Under the pieces are notes generated by a model. It made no database searches and had not been told where the DNA came from. It saw only the letters and a program-made list of their open reading frames with translations. From NCBI RefSeq assembly GCF_019203985.1, contig NZ_JAGSPD010000003.1, positions 248,001 through 312,000 of the forward strand: a stretch of DNA of 64,000 bases. Direction: 5' to 3'. Source of the DNA: Winogradskyella luteola (GTDB taxonomy: Bacteria > Bacteroidota > Bacteroidia > Flavobacteriales > Flavobacteriaceae). Positions 44,515-52,860 of the stretch are shown here, piece by piece; within the stretch, counting starts at the first letter, position 1, and each line of letters starts with the position of its first letter. A program made the position numbers and the translations under genes.

Positions 44515-45924
44515 TTATAGTGGCACATAAGTCACCATCAAGGCCTGAATGACAAACAACACAATAAAAGGAATAAACAAATAGCCAACCACATCCCTGG
44601 CCTGTATCTTAATCCCTTTTCCCATCACAGGGAAAACAATTAAAAGAAAAAAGGGTTGTAATAAATTACTAAGGCTTTCTCCGTAAGCTACAGACATTGA
44701 CGCTCTCGCTATCATTGCTTTGATTTCATTTGGTGAAAGGTTGGCACCTAATTCTTGTACCATATTTATAATACTTGGACCTATAACGGCAAATTCGCCA
44801 CCGGCAGAAGGAATTGCAAAATTGATAACTCCTCCGGTTAAATATGATATAAAAGCATACGATTCTGGTGTAGCGATAGATGCCAGAAGATTACTGATTT
44901 TTTCACCTAAACCAGAAGCTATCATAATGCCCATAATACCGGCATAGAATGGATATTGAAACAATACTCCCGAGATATTGCTGCTGGCACGTTTCATAGC
45001 TATGCTGTAGCGCATTGGTGTAACATGGAGAAGCATTCCGGTGATAAGAAATATGAAAATCATGATATTGAGGTTGAGCTCAAATCCTTTATTATAAAAA
45101 TAGGAGATGATATAGCTTAGACCTAAAATAGCTACACTGATTTGTAACCAGGCAGCATTATTCAAGGCATCAGAAATGGCTTTAAACGGAAGTTTATAGG
45201 ATAAAGCCTCTTCTTTCACTGAGCCCTCTTCATCTTCAGAATCTGTTCTTAAATCTTTAAGCTCTTTACCCGCAAATGATTTTGGGATTAATGCCCAAAT
45301 CAATATGGGGGACACCACTACAAACAAAAAAATCATGCTAAGATTTAAAAAAGAACCAAGACTATAGCTGGTGGAAATGGTTCCATTTAAAATATTTTTT
45401 TCAATTAAGAAGTTGTTTTCGGTATTTAGTAACAAAGCTATGGAACTCGACAAACCGCATACCCAGCCATTAAAAGAGAAATACACACAAGCGACTAAAA
45501 AAGGGTAGTGGATACCTTTAATACGTAAAGCCAACTCACGGCCCAAGATAGCTGTAATGACCACCATTCCAAAACTAATTAAGGATAGTAAAGCGCCAAG
45601 TGCAATAATGATAAGATAGACTTGCGTTGGTGTTTTAATTAGCTTGGCCATATCATCAATACCTCTTTTTATGGGAGAAGATTGTGCAATACAGTATGCC
45701 GTTATAATAATTAGAACAATTTGCATCCCGAAAGAAAGTAAATCCCAAAATCCGGTATACCAACCGTCTAAAATTAAAATCCCCTTCTCAAAAAAACTAT
45801 CTGCTTTTACAGTAAAGAGAGCAAAAACACCAGTAATTAATGTTAATATGAGAGCAAATACATAAGCACTTGGCATGTATTTGGTGAAACCATCTGTGAA
45901 TTTTTGTCCGACTTTGGTAAGCAT
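44515..45924 (-). CDS. AtoE-family short-chain fatty acid transporter
   Basis: 469-residue polytopic membrane protein with ~11-12 helices. Family landmarks: MPSAYVFALILTLITGVFAL at the start, WYTGFWDLLSFGMQIVLI, the conserved region GGVINFAIPSAGGEFAVIGP near the C-terminus and an ISFGMV-like middle. The AtoE/TIGR00366 family imports short-chain fatty acids, acetoacetate among them. The first gene of the AtoE-BKACE-acyltransferase run, which supports uptake or export of a keto acid or its breakdown product. Direction of transport unknown. Confidence 0.88.
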   Translation of the reverse strand: MLTKVGQKFTDGFTKYMPSAYVFALILTLITGVFALFTVKADSFFEKGILILDGWYTGFWDLLSFGMQIVLIIITAYCIAQSSPIKRGIDDMAKLIKTPTQVYLIIIALGALLSLISFGMVVITAILGRELALRIKGIHYPFLVACVYFSFNGWVCGLSSSIALLLNTENNFLIEKNILNGTISTSYSLGSFLNLSMIFLFVVVSPILIWALIPKSFAGKELKDLRTDSEDEEGSVKEEALSYKLPFKAISDALNNAAWLQISVAILGLSYIISYFYNKGFELNLNIMIFIFLITGMLLHVTPMRYSIAMKRASSNISGVLFQYPFYAGIMGIMIASGLGEKISNLLASIATPESYAFISYLTGGVINFAIPSAGGEFAVIGPSIINMVQELGANLSPNEIKAMIARASMSVAYGESLSNLLQPFFLLIVFPVMGKGIKIQARDVVGYLFIPFIVLFVIQALMVTYVPL

Positions 45925-46069
45925 AAGAGTAAATCTTTGATGCCTAAATTAAGACTTTACGATTAAGTTGCCAAGATGGGGTTTTGCATTTGTATCAATA
46001 TCTAAACCTTATCAGTTAAAATTCAAGCCAATGTCTTTATAATTTTGTTTAGAACAAAAAACAAATATT

Positions 46070-46222
46070 ATGTCTTTATTAACAATTATTCTTAACATCT
46101 TATTGCCACCATTGGCTGTATTCCTTAAACATGGAGTTAGTACCACTCTTCTCATTAGCATATTATTGACACTTTTGGCTTGGTTGCCTGGAGTTATTCA
46201 TGCGTTTATAGTAAACGATTAG
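46070..46222 (+). CDS. Pmp3/YqaE-family small membrane protein
   Basis: 50 residues in a frame too short to be picked up by most gene callers. It starts MSLLTIILNILLPPLAVFLKHG and ends AWLPGVIHAFIVND, which is the UPF0057/Pmp3 signature: two membrane helices with the PPxAVF-G turn and the WxPGxIHA second helix. Members are induced by salt, cold or membrane stress and stabilise membrane potential in yeast. It stops 3 bases before the SDR gene, so the two are one operon. A TAATTTTG box at 46040-46047 lies just upstream, without a clear -33 element. Confidence 0.9.
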   Translation: MSLLTIILNILLPPLAVFLKHGVSTTLLISILLTLLAWLPGVIHAFIVND

Positions 46223-46225
46223 AAA

Positions 46226-46846
46226 ATGGAAAATGTATTGGTGGCGGGTGCCAATGGGACTACAGGTAAGAAGGTTGTTGAACTCCTAAAGCAATCACAA
46301 TATTTTAATCCTGTTGCCATGGTTAGAAAAGAGCAGCAGTTAGAGCAATTCAAAAATAGTGGCATAGATACTGTCCTTGCAGATTTAACCAAAGACTTAA
46401 CCCATACTGTAAATGGTATTGATAAGGTAGTCTTTGCTGCTGGGTCTGGAGGTAAAAATGTTGTTGAGGTAGATCAAGAAGGAGCAAAACGTTTAATGGC
46501 TGTTTCTAAAATGGCAAACATAAATAGGTTTGTAATGTTGAGTTCAATGGGTGCAGATAATCCAGAGAAATTTGAAGATTTACAGGACTACATGAAAGCG
46601 AAGCAAAATGCTGATGAACACTTAAGAAATAGTGGGCTCAAATATGTGATAGTTAGACCTGGTACATTGAATGATGAAAACGGAACAGGCAAAATAGAAT
46701 TGAAAACTAAGTTGAATAAAGAAGGTGAAATTAGCAGGTCTAATGTTGCTCAGACTTTAGTTAGAGTTTTGCATGATGATGCTCCTCACAATTTAACCTT
46801 CGAAATTTTAGATGGTAGCACACCCATAGGTAAGGCTATAAGTTAG
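46226..46846 (+). CDS. Atypical short-chain dehydrogenase (NAD(P)-binding)
   Basis: 206-residue single Rossmann-domain protein. The nucleotide-binding turn is VLVAGANGTTGKKV (4-17), followed by the family region DKVVFAAGSGGKN and RFVMLSSMGADNPE (SSMGAD carries the Ser of the active-site region). No Tyr-x3-Lys of classical SDRs is seen at the usual place, so it belongs to the atypical NmrA/SDR_a5-like group. Reduction of a small quinone or sensing of NAD(P)H is possible. Second gene of the Pmp3-SDR-PfpI operon. Confidence 0.85.
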   Translation: MENVLVAGANGTTGKKVVELLKQSQYFNPVAMVRKEQQLEQFKNSGIDTVLADLTKDLTHTVNGIDKVVFAAGSGGKNVVEVDQEGAKRLMAVSKMANINRFVMLSSMGADNPEKFEDLQDYMKAKQNADEHLRNSGLKYVIVRPGTLNDENGTGKIELKTKLNKEGEISRSNVAQTLVRVLHDDAPHNLTFEILDGSTPIGKAIS

Positions 46847-46893
46847 ATCTAATAGAGAAAATAATAAAACAAATAATTAAAGGAAAAAGAAGA

Positions 46894-47454
46894 ATGGAAA
46901 ACTTAAGTAAGAAAACCGTAGCAATACTTGCTACAAATGGATTTGAAGAGAGTGAATTAAGAGAACCAAAAAAGGCTTTAGAAAATGCTGGGGCTGATGT
47001 TCATATTGTATCATTGGAGTCTGGCAACATTAAAGGTTGGTCAAATGGAAATTGGAGCAACTCTTACAAGGTGGATAAAACATTAGCTGAAGTTAACCAG
47101 GGGGATTATGATGCTTTGGTCTTGCCTGGAGGTCAAATTAACCCTGATGTGTTACGTAACGATAAGAACGCTGTGGATTTTGTAAAATCATTTTTTGAAA
47201 ATCATAAGCCTGTAGCCGCAATATGCCATGGGCCATGGTTATTGGCAGAAGCTGATGTTTTAAAAGGTAGAAAAATTACTTCATACAGTTCAATCAAAAC
47301 AGACATGATTAATGCTGGTGCTAATTGGTTAGATGAAGAAGTTGTAGTGGATTCTGGTTTAGTAACAAGTAGAAATCCTGACGATTTACCAGCATTCAAC
47401 TCGAAATTAGTGGAAGAGGTTTATGAAGGAAAGCATGAAAAGCAAACCGTATAA
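46894..47454 (+). CDS. DJ-1/PfpI-family protein (type 1 glutamine amidotransferase fold)
   Basis: 186-residue class I GATase-like protein. The nucleophile elbow is AAICHGPWLLAEA (Cys ~110 with the following His), and an acidic residue sits in the GFEESELREP loop. The length and motif fit the PfpI/YhbO subgroup, which includes stress-induced glyoxalase III/deglycase-like proteins. Third gene of the small stress-type operon, 48 bases after the SDR, and followed by a terminator. Catalytic role uncertain; heat, oxidative or carbonyl stress tolerance is the usual phenotype. Confidence 0.88.
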   Translation: MENLSKKTVAILATNGFEESELREPKKALENAGADVHIVSLESGNIKGWSNGNWSNSYKVDKTLAEVNQGDYDALVLPGGQINPDVLRNDKNAVDFVKSFFENHKPVAAICHGPWLLAEADVLKGRKITSYSSIKTDMINAGANWLDEEVVVDSGLVTSRNPDDLPAFNSKLVEEVYEGKHEKQTV

Positions 47455-47476
47455 ACAACTTAAGACATTGAATTAA

Positions 47477-47498
47477 AAAGGTGCGTAAGCGCCTTTTT
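47477..47498 (+). terminator. Rho-independent terminator of the stress-type operon
   Basis: AAAGGTGC / GCGCCTTT stem (one G-T pair) with a 4-base loop, followed by a T-run. Confidence 0.85.
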
Positions 47499-47617
47499 TT
47501 ATGTCTTAACATTACGTTAATTAACATTCAAGAAGATTTCTTTAACAACTTCCTAACAGTCATGCATTTATAATCCAACTAATTTGGTGGTACTACTAAT
47601 CAAAAATCCATATAAAA

Positions 47618-48706
47618 ATGAGAACAACAATTACATCTTTTGTAATGTGTCTGTTGTTAAGTATTTCTTTTACAGCAACCGCACAATTAGATACACCGCG
47701 TGGTAGCCAAATGGCTTCTGTTATGCAACGTGTAGGGACTACCGACATTACAATAACTTACTCTAGGCCTAGTGTAAATGGACGGGATATTTGGGGGAAA
47801 TTAGTTCCTTATGGTATGAACAACCTGGGCTTTGGAACTTCTGAAGCGGCACCGTGGAGAGCGGGAGCCAATGAAAATACAACCATAACTTTTACACATG
47901 ATGCTAAAGTAGAGGGCAAGTCTATTGAAGCGGGTACTTATGGTTTGCACATCAATGTAAAAGATGCAGATAATGCCACCATAATCCTATCTAAAGATAA
48001 AGATGCCTGGGGAAGTTACTTCTACGATCCGGCAAATGATGCTCTAAGAGCCGATGTAAAATTGGGGGCTATAGACCATACTGAGTTATTGACTTATAGT
48101 TTTGATGAGGTGAAAGCGAATTCAGCTATAGCGTCATTAAAATGGGAAAAGAAAGCCATTCCCTTTAAAATAGAGGTTGATGTTGCAAAAGTTGTTTTAG
48201 AAGATATAAGAGCACAATTTAAAGGACAAAAAGGGTTTACAAGACAAAACTGGGAGCAAGCAGCTAGATTTGCATTAAACAATGGAGGCGATTTAGATGA
48301 AGCTCTAGGTTGGATTAACGCAGCATTAGAAGGACAGTTTTTTAGCCAAAAAACAGTTAATGGTTTAGCCATTAAAGCGCAAATTCTTCAGAAGAAAGGT
48401 GATATGGAAGGCTTTGGAAAAACAATGGATGAAGCTGTAGCTATGGCAAATCCCAATCAGATTAATAGAATGGGATATGCTATGATTACCGCAAAGGATT
48501 ATAACAGAGCTATAAAATATTTAACCATGAATGTAAAAAGTGAACCAGAAAATGCCAATTGGCATGATAGTTTGGGTGAGGCTTACAGGGCTAAAGGAGA
48601 AAATAAAGCAGCCATTAAGCACTTTAAAAAGTCACTAGCATTAAATCCACCAGCAAATGTAAAAGTAAATTCAGAAAAGAATTTAAAGGAGTTGGGAGCT
48701 CTGTAA
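47618..48706 (+). CDS. Exported DUF2911 protein with C-terminal TPR repeats
   Basis: 362 residues. Signal peptide 1-22 (MRTTITSFVMCLLLSISFTATA). Residues ~25-180 are DUF2911: TDITITYSRPSVNGRDIWG, PWRAGANENTTITFTHDAKV, IEAGTYGLHI. Residues ~230-360 are tetratricopeptide-like helices (NWEQAARFALNNGGDLDEAL, ANWHDSLGEAYRAKGENKAA, IKHFKKSLALNPPANVKV). Function unknown; common in Bacteroidota as a single gene. Periplasmic or outer-membrane associated by signal peptide. Followed by two hairpins: AAAACAC/GTGTTTT at 48721-48742, then the terminator at 48746-48772. Confidence 0.88.
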   Translation: MRTTITSFVMCLLLSISFTATAQLDTPRGSQMASVMQRVGTTDITITYSRPSVNGRDIWGKLVPYGMNNLGFGTSEAAPWRAGANENTTITFTHDAKVEGKSIEAGTYGLHINVKDADNATIILSKDKDAWGSYFYDPANDALRADVKLGAIDHTELLTYSFDEVKANSAIASLKWEKKAIPFKIEVDVAKVVLEDIRAQFKGQKGFTRQNWEQAARFALNNGGDLDEALGWINAALEGQFFSQKTVNGLAIKAQILQKKGDMEGFGKTMDEAVAMANPNQINRMGYAMITAKDYNRAIKYLTMNVKSEPENANWHDSLGEAYRAKGENKAAIKHFKKSLALNPPANVKVNSEKNLKELGAL

Positions 48707-48745
48707 GATATTCATCATCAAAAACACGAACAGTTGTGTTTTAAA

Positions 48746-48779
48746 GGCCTGGTTGTTGTTGGTACCAGGTCTTTTTTTA
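48746..48779 (+). terminator. Rho-independent terminator of the DUF2911 gene
   Basis: GGCCTGGT / ACCAGGTC stem (one G-T pair, 48746-48772) followed by TTTTTTT. A second small hairpin directly precedes it. Confidence 0.85.
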
Positions 48780-49274
48780 TGTCTTTGCTTTTTTAATTAG
48801 TTTAAAAGCCCAATCATAATGACTTGATGTTGCTGATATTATATAAGACCCAAGGGATGTAGAACCTGTCCACTTATAGCGTTTCTTTTCAAATAACTCT
48901 TCGTTTGTATGTTGTTCTATTATCGCTCTTACCTCTTCATAGCTTTTCTTTAAATTAGTTTTTGCTTTATCTAACGGTATATCGCAATATTGTTTTTGTA
49001 TCCATTTGTTGAGCTCAGGCGTTGTTTTCCAAGTATAGCCTTTTGCGGGCATCTCGGGCTTTTCCCCTTTCATGCCAACATCATACCAATTAAGTAACAT
49101 CAGATGCCAATGATGTAAATGCATAAGTACATCACTAATGTTTCTGTTCAATGTGCCTTTCGGGAATAGTTTTTCTTGTTCTTTAATGCTCAATTGATCT
49201 ATAAAATCCAACAATTTTAAAAAATTGACTTCACTGAGCTGTAGTAATTCCGATTTAGAGTTAGGCCTTGGCAT
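48777..49274 (-). CDS. ClbS/DfsB-family four-helix protein (DUF1706)
   Basis: 165-residue soluble helical protein. The pattern (SKSELLQLSEVNFLKLLDFI, NRNISDVLMHLHHWHLMLLNWY, KAKTNLKKSYEEVRAIIEQH, SHYDWAFKLIKKAKT) matches ClbS/DfsB. This is the DinB-like superfamily, but ClbS-type proteins lack the full metal triad. ClbS itself protects against colibactin; most relatives have no known role. The VLMHLHHWH region could bind metal. Convergent with the DUF2911 gene. Confidence 0.82.
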   Translation of the reverse strand: MPRPNSKSELLQLSEVNFLKLLDFIDQLSIKEQEKLFPKGTLNRNISDVLMHLHHWHLMLLNWYDVGMKGEKPEMPAKGYTWKTTPELNKWIQKQYCDIPLDKAKTNLKKSYEEVRAIIEQHTNEELFEKKRYKWTGSTSLGSYIISATSSHYDWAFKLIKKAKT

Positions 49275-49352
49275 TGTACTTGAGATTTATATTGGTATAA
49301 AGCTAAGGTCTAAATGTGAAATTGTCTATGATAAATGTCATGCATAAAGTGA

Positions 49353-50195
49353 CTACGGGTTACAAAAATCACAATACAAAGGGTCTTCTGTCTTTTTATC
49401 GTTAGGATAAAATTCTTCTTTTTCTAAATGACATTGCTTGCATGTGTAAATGACACTTAGTGTTGATTGTGTGGGTAGACTACAAAGGTCGCATGGCAAT
49501 CCCTTTTTAACATCGGTGATACCGAAACCTGGTGTTTTACATCTAGGGCAAAAGGATTGTATTTTATTAACAAGTTTTATCGCTGCGATTTCAATGACGT
49601 GCATTCGGGTAGGGTTGTACAGGGCACGCATATCGGTTTCTGCATAAACGGTACCATATTTTTGGTATATGCTCTCATACGCTTGCTTCAGTTGTGGTAA
49701 AGTATTGATGTCTTTTATCAGATCTTTGGTGTCGAGTTTTGATTTTTTGAGAATTATACCATGAGAAGGAAATTTTACGAGCTCGGCAAACCTTAGTAAA
49801 TCTTTTTCGTTATGAATGGTTTTTCCGTTAAAATTTGTTTCCGTACTCAATTCTCTGACTACAATTTCAAGCTTGTTTTTTTTATCTATAAAGATTAGGA
49901 GTTCATCATCAGCACTAGCAAAATGCATTGTCGGATGTGGCCCAAAAGACCCTTCGCTTGCCACACCTAGATCACAGTTATTTAGCTCCATGGCTTTCAT
50001 GCACTTTAATCGAGCAGTTTTTAGGGGATCATTGACGCGCTCAACTTCCCCAGAAAATGTACCTAAAGTATCTGTATCAAACGAAGGATCTGTAAAACAA
50101 TCTACACCAAGATGTTTTTCAAGAATAGGTGCTATAACTAATTCCTTCTTGTGTTTTGTTGCGATAATGAGTTTTCTATGTTTAAAAATATCCAT
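49353..50195 (-). CDS. DUF6671 protein with C-terminal zinc ribbons
   Basis: 280 residues. The N-terminal ~200 residues hold DUF6671-type motifs (GVASEGSFGPHP, FASADDELLIFIDK, RVNDPLKTARLKC). The C-terminal part has two cysteine-rich knuckles: FCPRCKTPGFG ... GLPCDLCSLPT and YTCKQCHLEKEEF ... LYCDFCNP, i.e. CxxC pairs likely to bind two zinc ions. No characterised function. It starts one base after the RecG stop, so it is translationally tied to RecG; a nucleic-acid-related role is only a guess from that pairing and the ribbons. Confidence 0.8.
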   Translation of the reverse strand: MDIFKHRKLIIATKHKKELVIAPILEKHLGVDCFTDPSFDTDTLGTFSGEVERVNDPLKTARLKCMKAMELNNCDLGVASEGSFGPHPTMHFASADDELLIFIDKKNKLEIVVRELSTETNFNGKTIHNEKDLLRFAELVKFPSHGIILKKSKLDTKDLIKDINTLPQLKQAYESIYQKYGTVYAETDMRALYNPTRMHVIEIAAIKLVNKIQSFCPRCKTPGFGITDVKKGLPCDLCSLPTQSTLSVIYTCKQCHLEKEEFYPNDKKTEDPLYCDFCNP

Positions 50196-50196
50196 A

Positions 50197-52731
50197 TTAA
50201 CTGATGTAGTTCCAAATATTGCGATACTTACTCATTTGCCTATAGGTGTTCAAAATTACTTCATGCTCTGGCAAAGCTAAGCTTGGATCCAATTTTAAAA
50301 CAGATTTAGCATAGTAACGTGCCTGCTCTAAAATATCTTTATCCTTTACAATGTCTGCAATTCTAAGGTTTAAGACACCACTTTGTTGAGTTCCCATTAT
50401 ATCTCCAGGTCCGCGCAGCTTTAAATCAACTTCTGCAATTTCAAACCCATCGCTAGAACGCACCATAGTTTCTAGCCGTGTTTTACTATCATTGCTAAGT
50501 TTATGACTTGTCATTAAGATGCAATAGCTCTGTTCTGCCCCACGACCAACACGACCCCGTAATTGGTGCAATTGAGATAAACCAAAACGTTCGGCACTTT
50601 CAATTACCATAACAGATGCATTTGGCACATTAACACCAACTTCAATAACTGTAGTAGCTACCATGATATTGGTTTTGCCTTCTGCAAAGCGTTGCATCTC
50701 ATAATCTTTGTCTGCAGCTTTCATTTTGCCGTGGACAATAGAAATCTGATAATCTGGCATTGGGAATTCTCTAGAGATACTTTCGTAACCATCCATTAGA
50801 TCCTTATAATCCATTTTTTCGCTTTCTTGGATCAAAGGATAAACCACATAAATTTGTCTGCCTTTGGTAATTTCATCTTTCATGAATTTGAAAACCTTCA
50901 ATCGATTATTATCGTAACGATGAACAGTTTTAATAGGCTTTCTTCCTGCTGGTAATTCATCTATAACAGAAATATCTAAGTCACCGTAAACAGACATGGC
51001 TAAGGTACGGGGAATTGGTGTTGCCGTCATTACGAGGATATGGGGAGGAATTGCCCCTCCAACCTCCCCAGAAGGAAGGCTTTTTAAAGTCGCAAGTATT
51101 TTGTCTAAAGCAGAATCAATATTACCGATGACCTCTTCATTTTTAAAACGAATGACTTTAAAACCTAAATCCTTTAAAATAAGTGTTCTTACCTCATCAA
51201 TTTCTTGTTGCTGTATGCTGTTGTGGTAGTTGCCATCGACTTCAATGACTAACCTTTTTTCAATATTTACAAAATCGACAATGAATTCATCAATAATATG
51301 CTGTCTTCTAAATTTATAACCCAACTTTTTTCCTCTTAAACTTTCCCATAAAATGTGTTCAGCTTCAGTATTATTTTTTTTGCTTTCTAGCTGCAATTCT
51401 TTCATCAACTTGTAAGTTGAAGGACGAGCAGTCCTGTATCTATCTAGAACAGTTTTTACTTCTTCCCTCAGGGAAGATTGAGATGGGCTTTTCTTCCAAA
51501 GTTTACTTCTTTGTTTAACACCAAAACGGTGTTGTTCATCTATTATGGCGAGCCCTAAATTCTTAAATTTTACCTTATCTTCAAGTAGAGCATGCGTGCC
51601 AATTAAAATCTGTAAATTACCATTTTCAAGATTTTTATGAATATATCTGCGTTCTGAAGTTTTACTTGAACCTGTTAATATTGAAATACTGATATTCAAT
51701 TTATTACATAATTCAAGTAATCCATTATAGTGTTGAACTGACAAAATTTCAGTTGGTGCCATTAGACAACATTGAAAACCGTTGTCAAGCCCCATGAGCA
51801 TTGTCATAAAGGCAACTATGGTTTTCCCAGAGCCTACATCTCCTTGCAAAAGTCGGTTCATTTGTGCATTACTGCCTAAGTCGTGTCTAATTTCTTTTAG
51901 AACACGTTTCTGTGCATGGGTTAACTCAAAAGGTAAATGATCTTTATAAAACGTGTTGAAGTAGTCGCCAACTTTATCAAAAACGAAACCTTTAATTTTT
52001 GATTTATGGATAAGATTTTTTAGGATTAACTGTAATTGAATATAAAACAGCTCTTCAAATTTTAATCGAAATTGTGCTTGGGAAAGTAAATCCTGATTTT
52101 TAGGAAAATGAATATTAAAAAGGGCATCAGACTTTGACAATAGTTTTAATTCGCCTTTTACAGAATTGGATAACGTTTCTACGAATTTACCCTTGGTTTC
52201 CAAAAATAGCTGTTGCATTATTTTAGTGACGACACGATTACTGATACCTTTATTTGATAATTTTTCAGTTGAAGGATAAATAGCCTGCATTGCTGAGCGT
52301 AAGTTATTTTCATGCTCGGACTGTAGTTCTAATTCTGGATGTGGCATACTGAATTTACCGTTGAACCAATTTGTCTTTCCGAAAATAACATAGGTTTTAC
52401 CGATTTTAAGGCTTTCTCTAATCCATTTTTGCCCCCTAAACCATACGAGTTCCATGGTTCCGGTTTCGTCTCTAAAATCGGCCACCAAACGTTTACCACG
52501 TTTTTGAGCTACTTCCCTAAAACCTGTTATTGATCCAATAACTTGTACCTCGGCGTTATTGCGTTGTAGTTCATTAATTTTGTAATACTTAGTACGATCT
52601 ATATAACGATTGGGAAATAGGTTGATAAGATCTTGGTATGTATGTATGCCCAACTCAGAGCGTAACAAATCTGCTCTGTTTGGTCCCACGCCTTTGAGAT
52701 AATCTATAGGTGTTTGTAAATTCACACTCAT
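50197..52731 (-). CDS. recG: RecG DNA helicase with an in-frame DUF559 domain insertion
   Basis: 844 residues, about 146 more than an ordinary flavobacterial RecG. Native parts: wedge/OB domain ~1-260, Walker A GDVGSGKTIVA, motif II D398-E-Q-H401, motif III T569-A-T571 (VMTATPIPRT), QLRGRVGRG near the end. Between K414 and I561 lies a foreign block carrying DUF559 signatures (NTEAEHILWESLRGKKLG, FRRQHIIDEFIVDF, VIEVDGNYHN). The frame is kept on both sides, and deleting the block joins KLWKK to IPPHILVM, the usual RecG sequence. RecG reverses stalled forks and unwinds branched DNA. Whether the insert affects activity or is an active nuclease is unknown. Confidence 0.93.
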   Translation of the reverse strand: MSVNLQTPIDYLKGVGPNRADLLRSELGIHTYQDLINLFPNRYIDRTKYYKINELQRNNAEVQVIGSITGFREVAQKRGKRLVADFRDETGTMELVWFRGQKWIRESLKIGKTYVIFGKTNWFNGKFSMPHPELELQSEHENNLRSAMQAIYPSTEKLSNKGISNRVVTKIMQQLFLETKGKFVETLSNSVKGELKLLSKSDALFNIHFPKNQDLLSQAQFRLKFEELFYIQLQLILKNLIHKSKIKGFVFDKVGDYFNTFYKDHLPFELTHAQKRVLKEIRHDLGSNAQMNRLLQGDVGSGKTIVAFMTMLMGLDNGFQCCLMAPTEILSVQHYNGLLELCNKLNISISILTGSSKTSERRYIHKNLENGNLQILIGTHALLEDKVKFKNLGLAIIDEQHRFGVKQRSKLWKKSPSQSSLREEVKTVLDRYRTARPSTYKLMKELQLESKKNNTEAEHILWESLRGKKLGYKFRRQHIIDEFIVDFVNIEKRLVIEVDGNYHNSIQQQEIDEVRTLILKDLGFKVIRFKNEEVIGNIDSALDKILATLKSLPSGEVGGAIPPHILVMTATPIPRTLAMSVYGDLDISVIDELPAGRKPIKTVHRYDNNRLKVFKFMKDEITKGRQIYVVYPLIQESEKMDYKDLMDGYESISREFPMPDYQISIVHGKMKAADKDYEMQRFAEGKTNIMVATTVIEVGVNVPNASVMVIESAERFGLSQLHQLRGRVGRGAEQSYCILMTSHKLSNDSKTRLETMVRSSDGFEIAEVDLKLRGPGDIMGTQQSGVLNLRIADIVKDKDILEQARYYAKSVLKLDPSLALPEHEVILNTYRQMSKYRNIWNYIS
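51052..51489 (-). mobile_element. DUF559 nuclease-like insertion within recG
   Basis: 438 bases (146 codons, residues 415-560 of RecG). D486, E497 and D499 stand in the IVDFV / VIEVDG strand pair expected of a PD-(D/E)XK/Vsr-like nuclease. The left boundary contains the hairpin CTTCCC-TCA-GGGAAG (51462-51476). The right boundary has GGGGAGG (51042-51048, in native recG) facing CCTCCCC (51063-51069). Related stand-alone DUF559 genes are common in Bacteroidota and start with the same TARP-TYxLMKE words. Exact ends, target duplication and mobility are not proven. Confidence 0.75.
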
Positions 52732-52860
52732 ACAGCGAATTTACCCAATTTCGTGCAAAAAAGGAATCTCTTTTGTTATTAAGAAAGGAGTGGATCGTCA
52801 TTAATGCATAGATGTTTTTGATAACGTTACATTTGTTATCACATTCCGTATTTTTGAATT

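Noticed and set aside
49816..50280. 154-codon open frame on the + strand
   Set aside because: Lies opposite the DUF6671 gene and the recG end, both with clear family motifs; the translated product is low-complexity Ser/Phe-rich.
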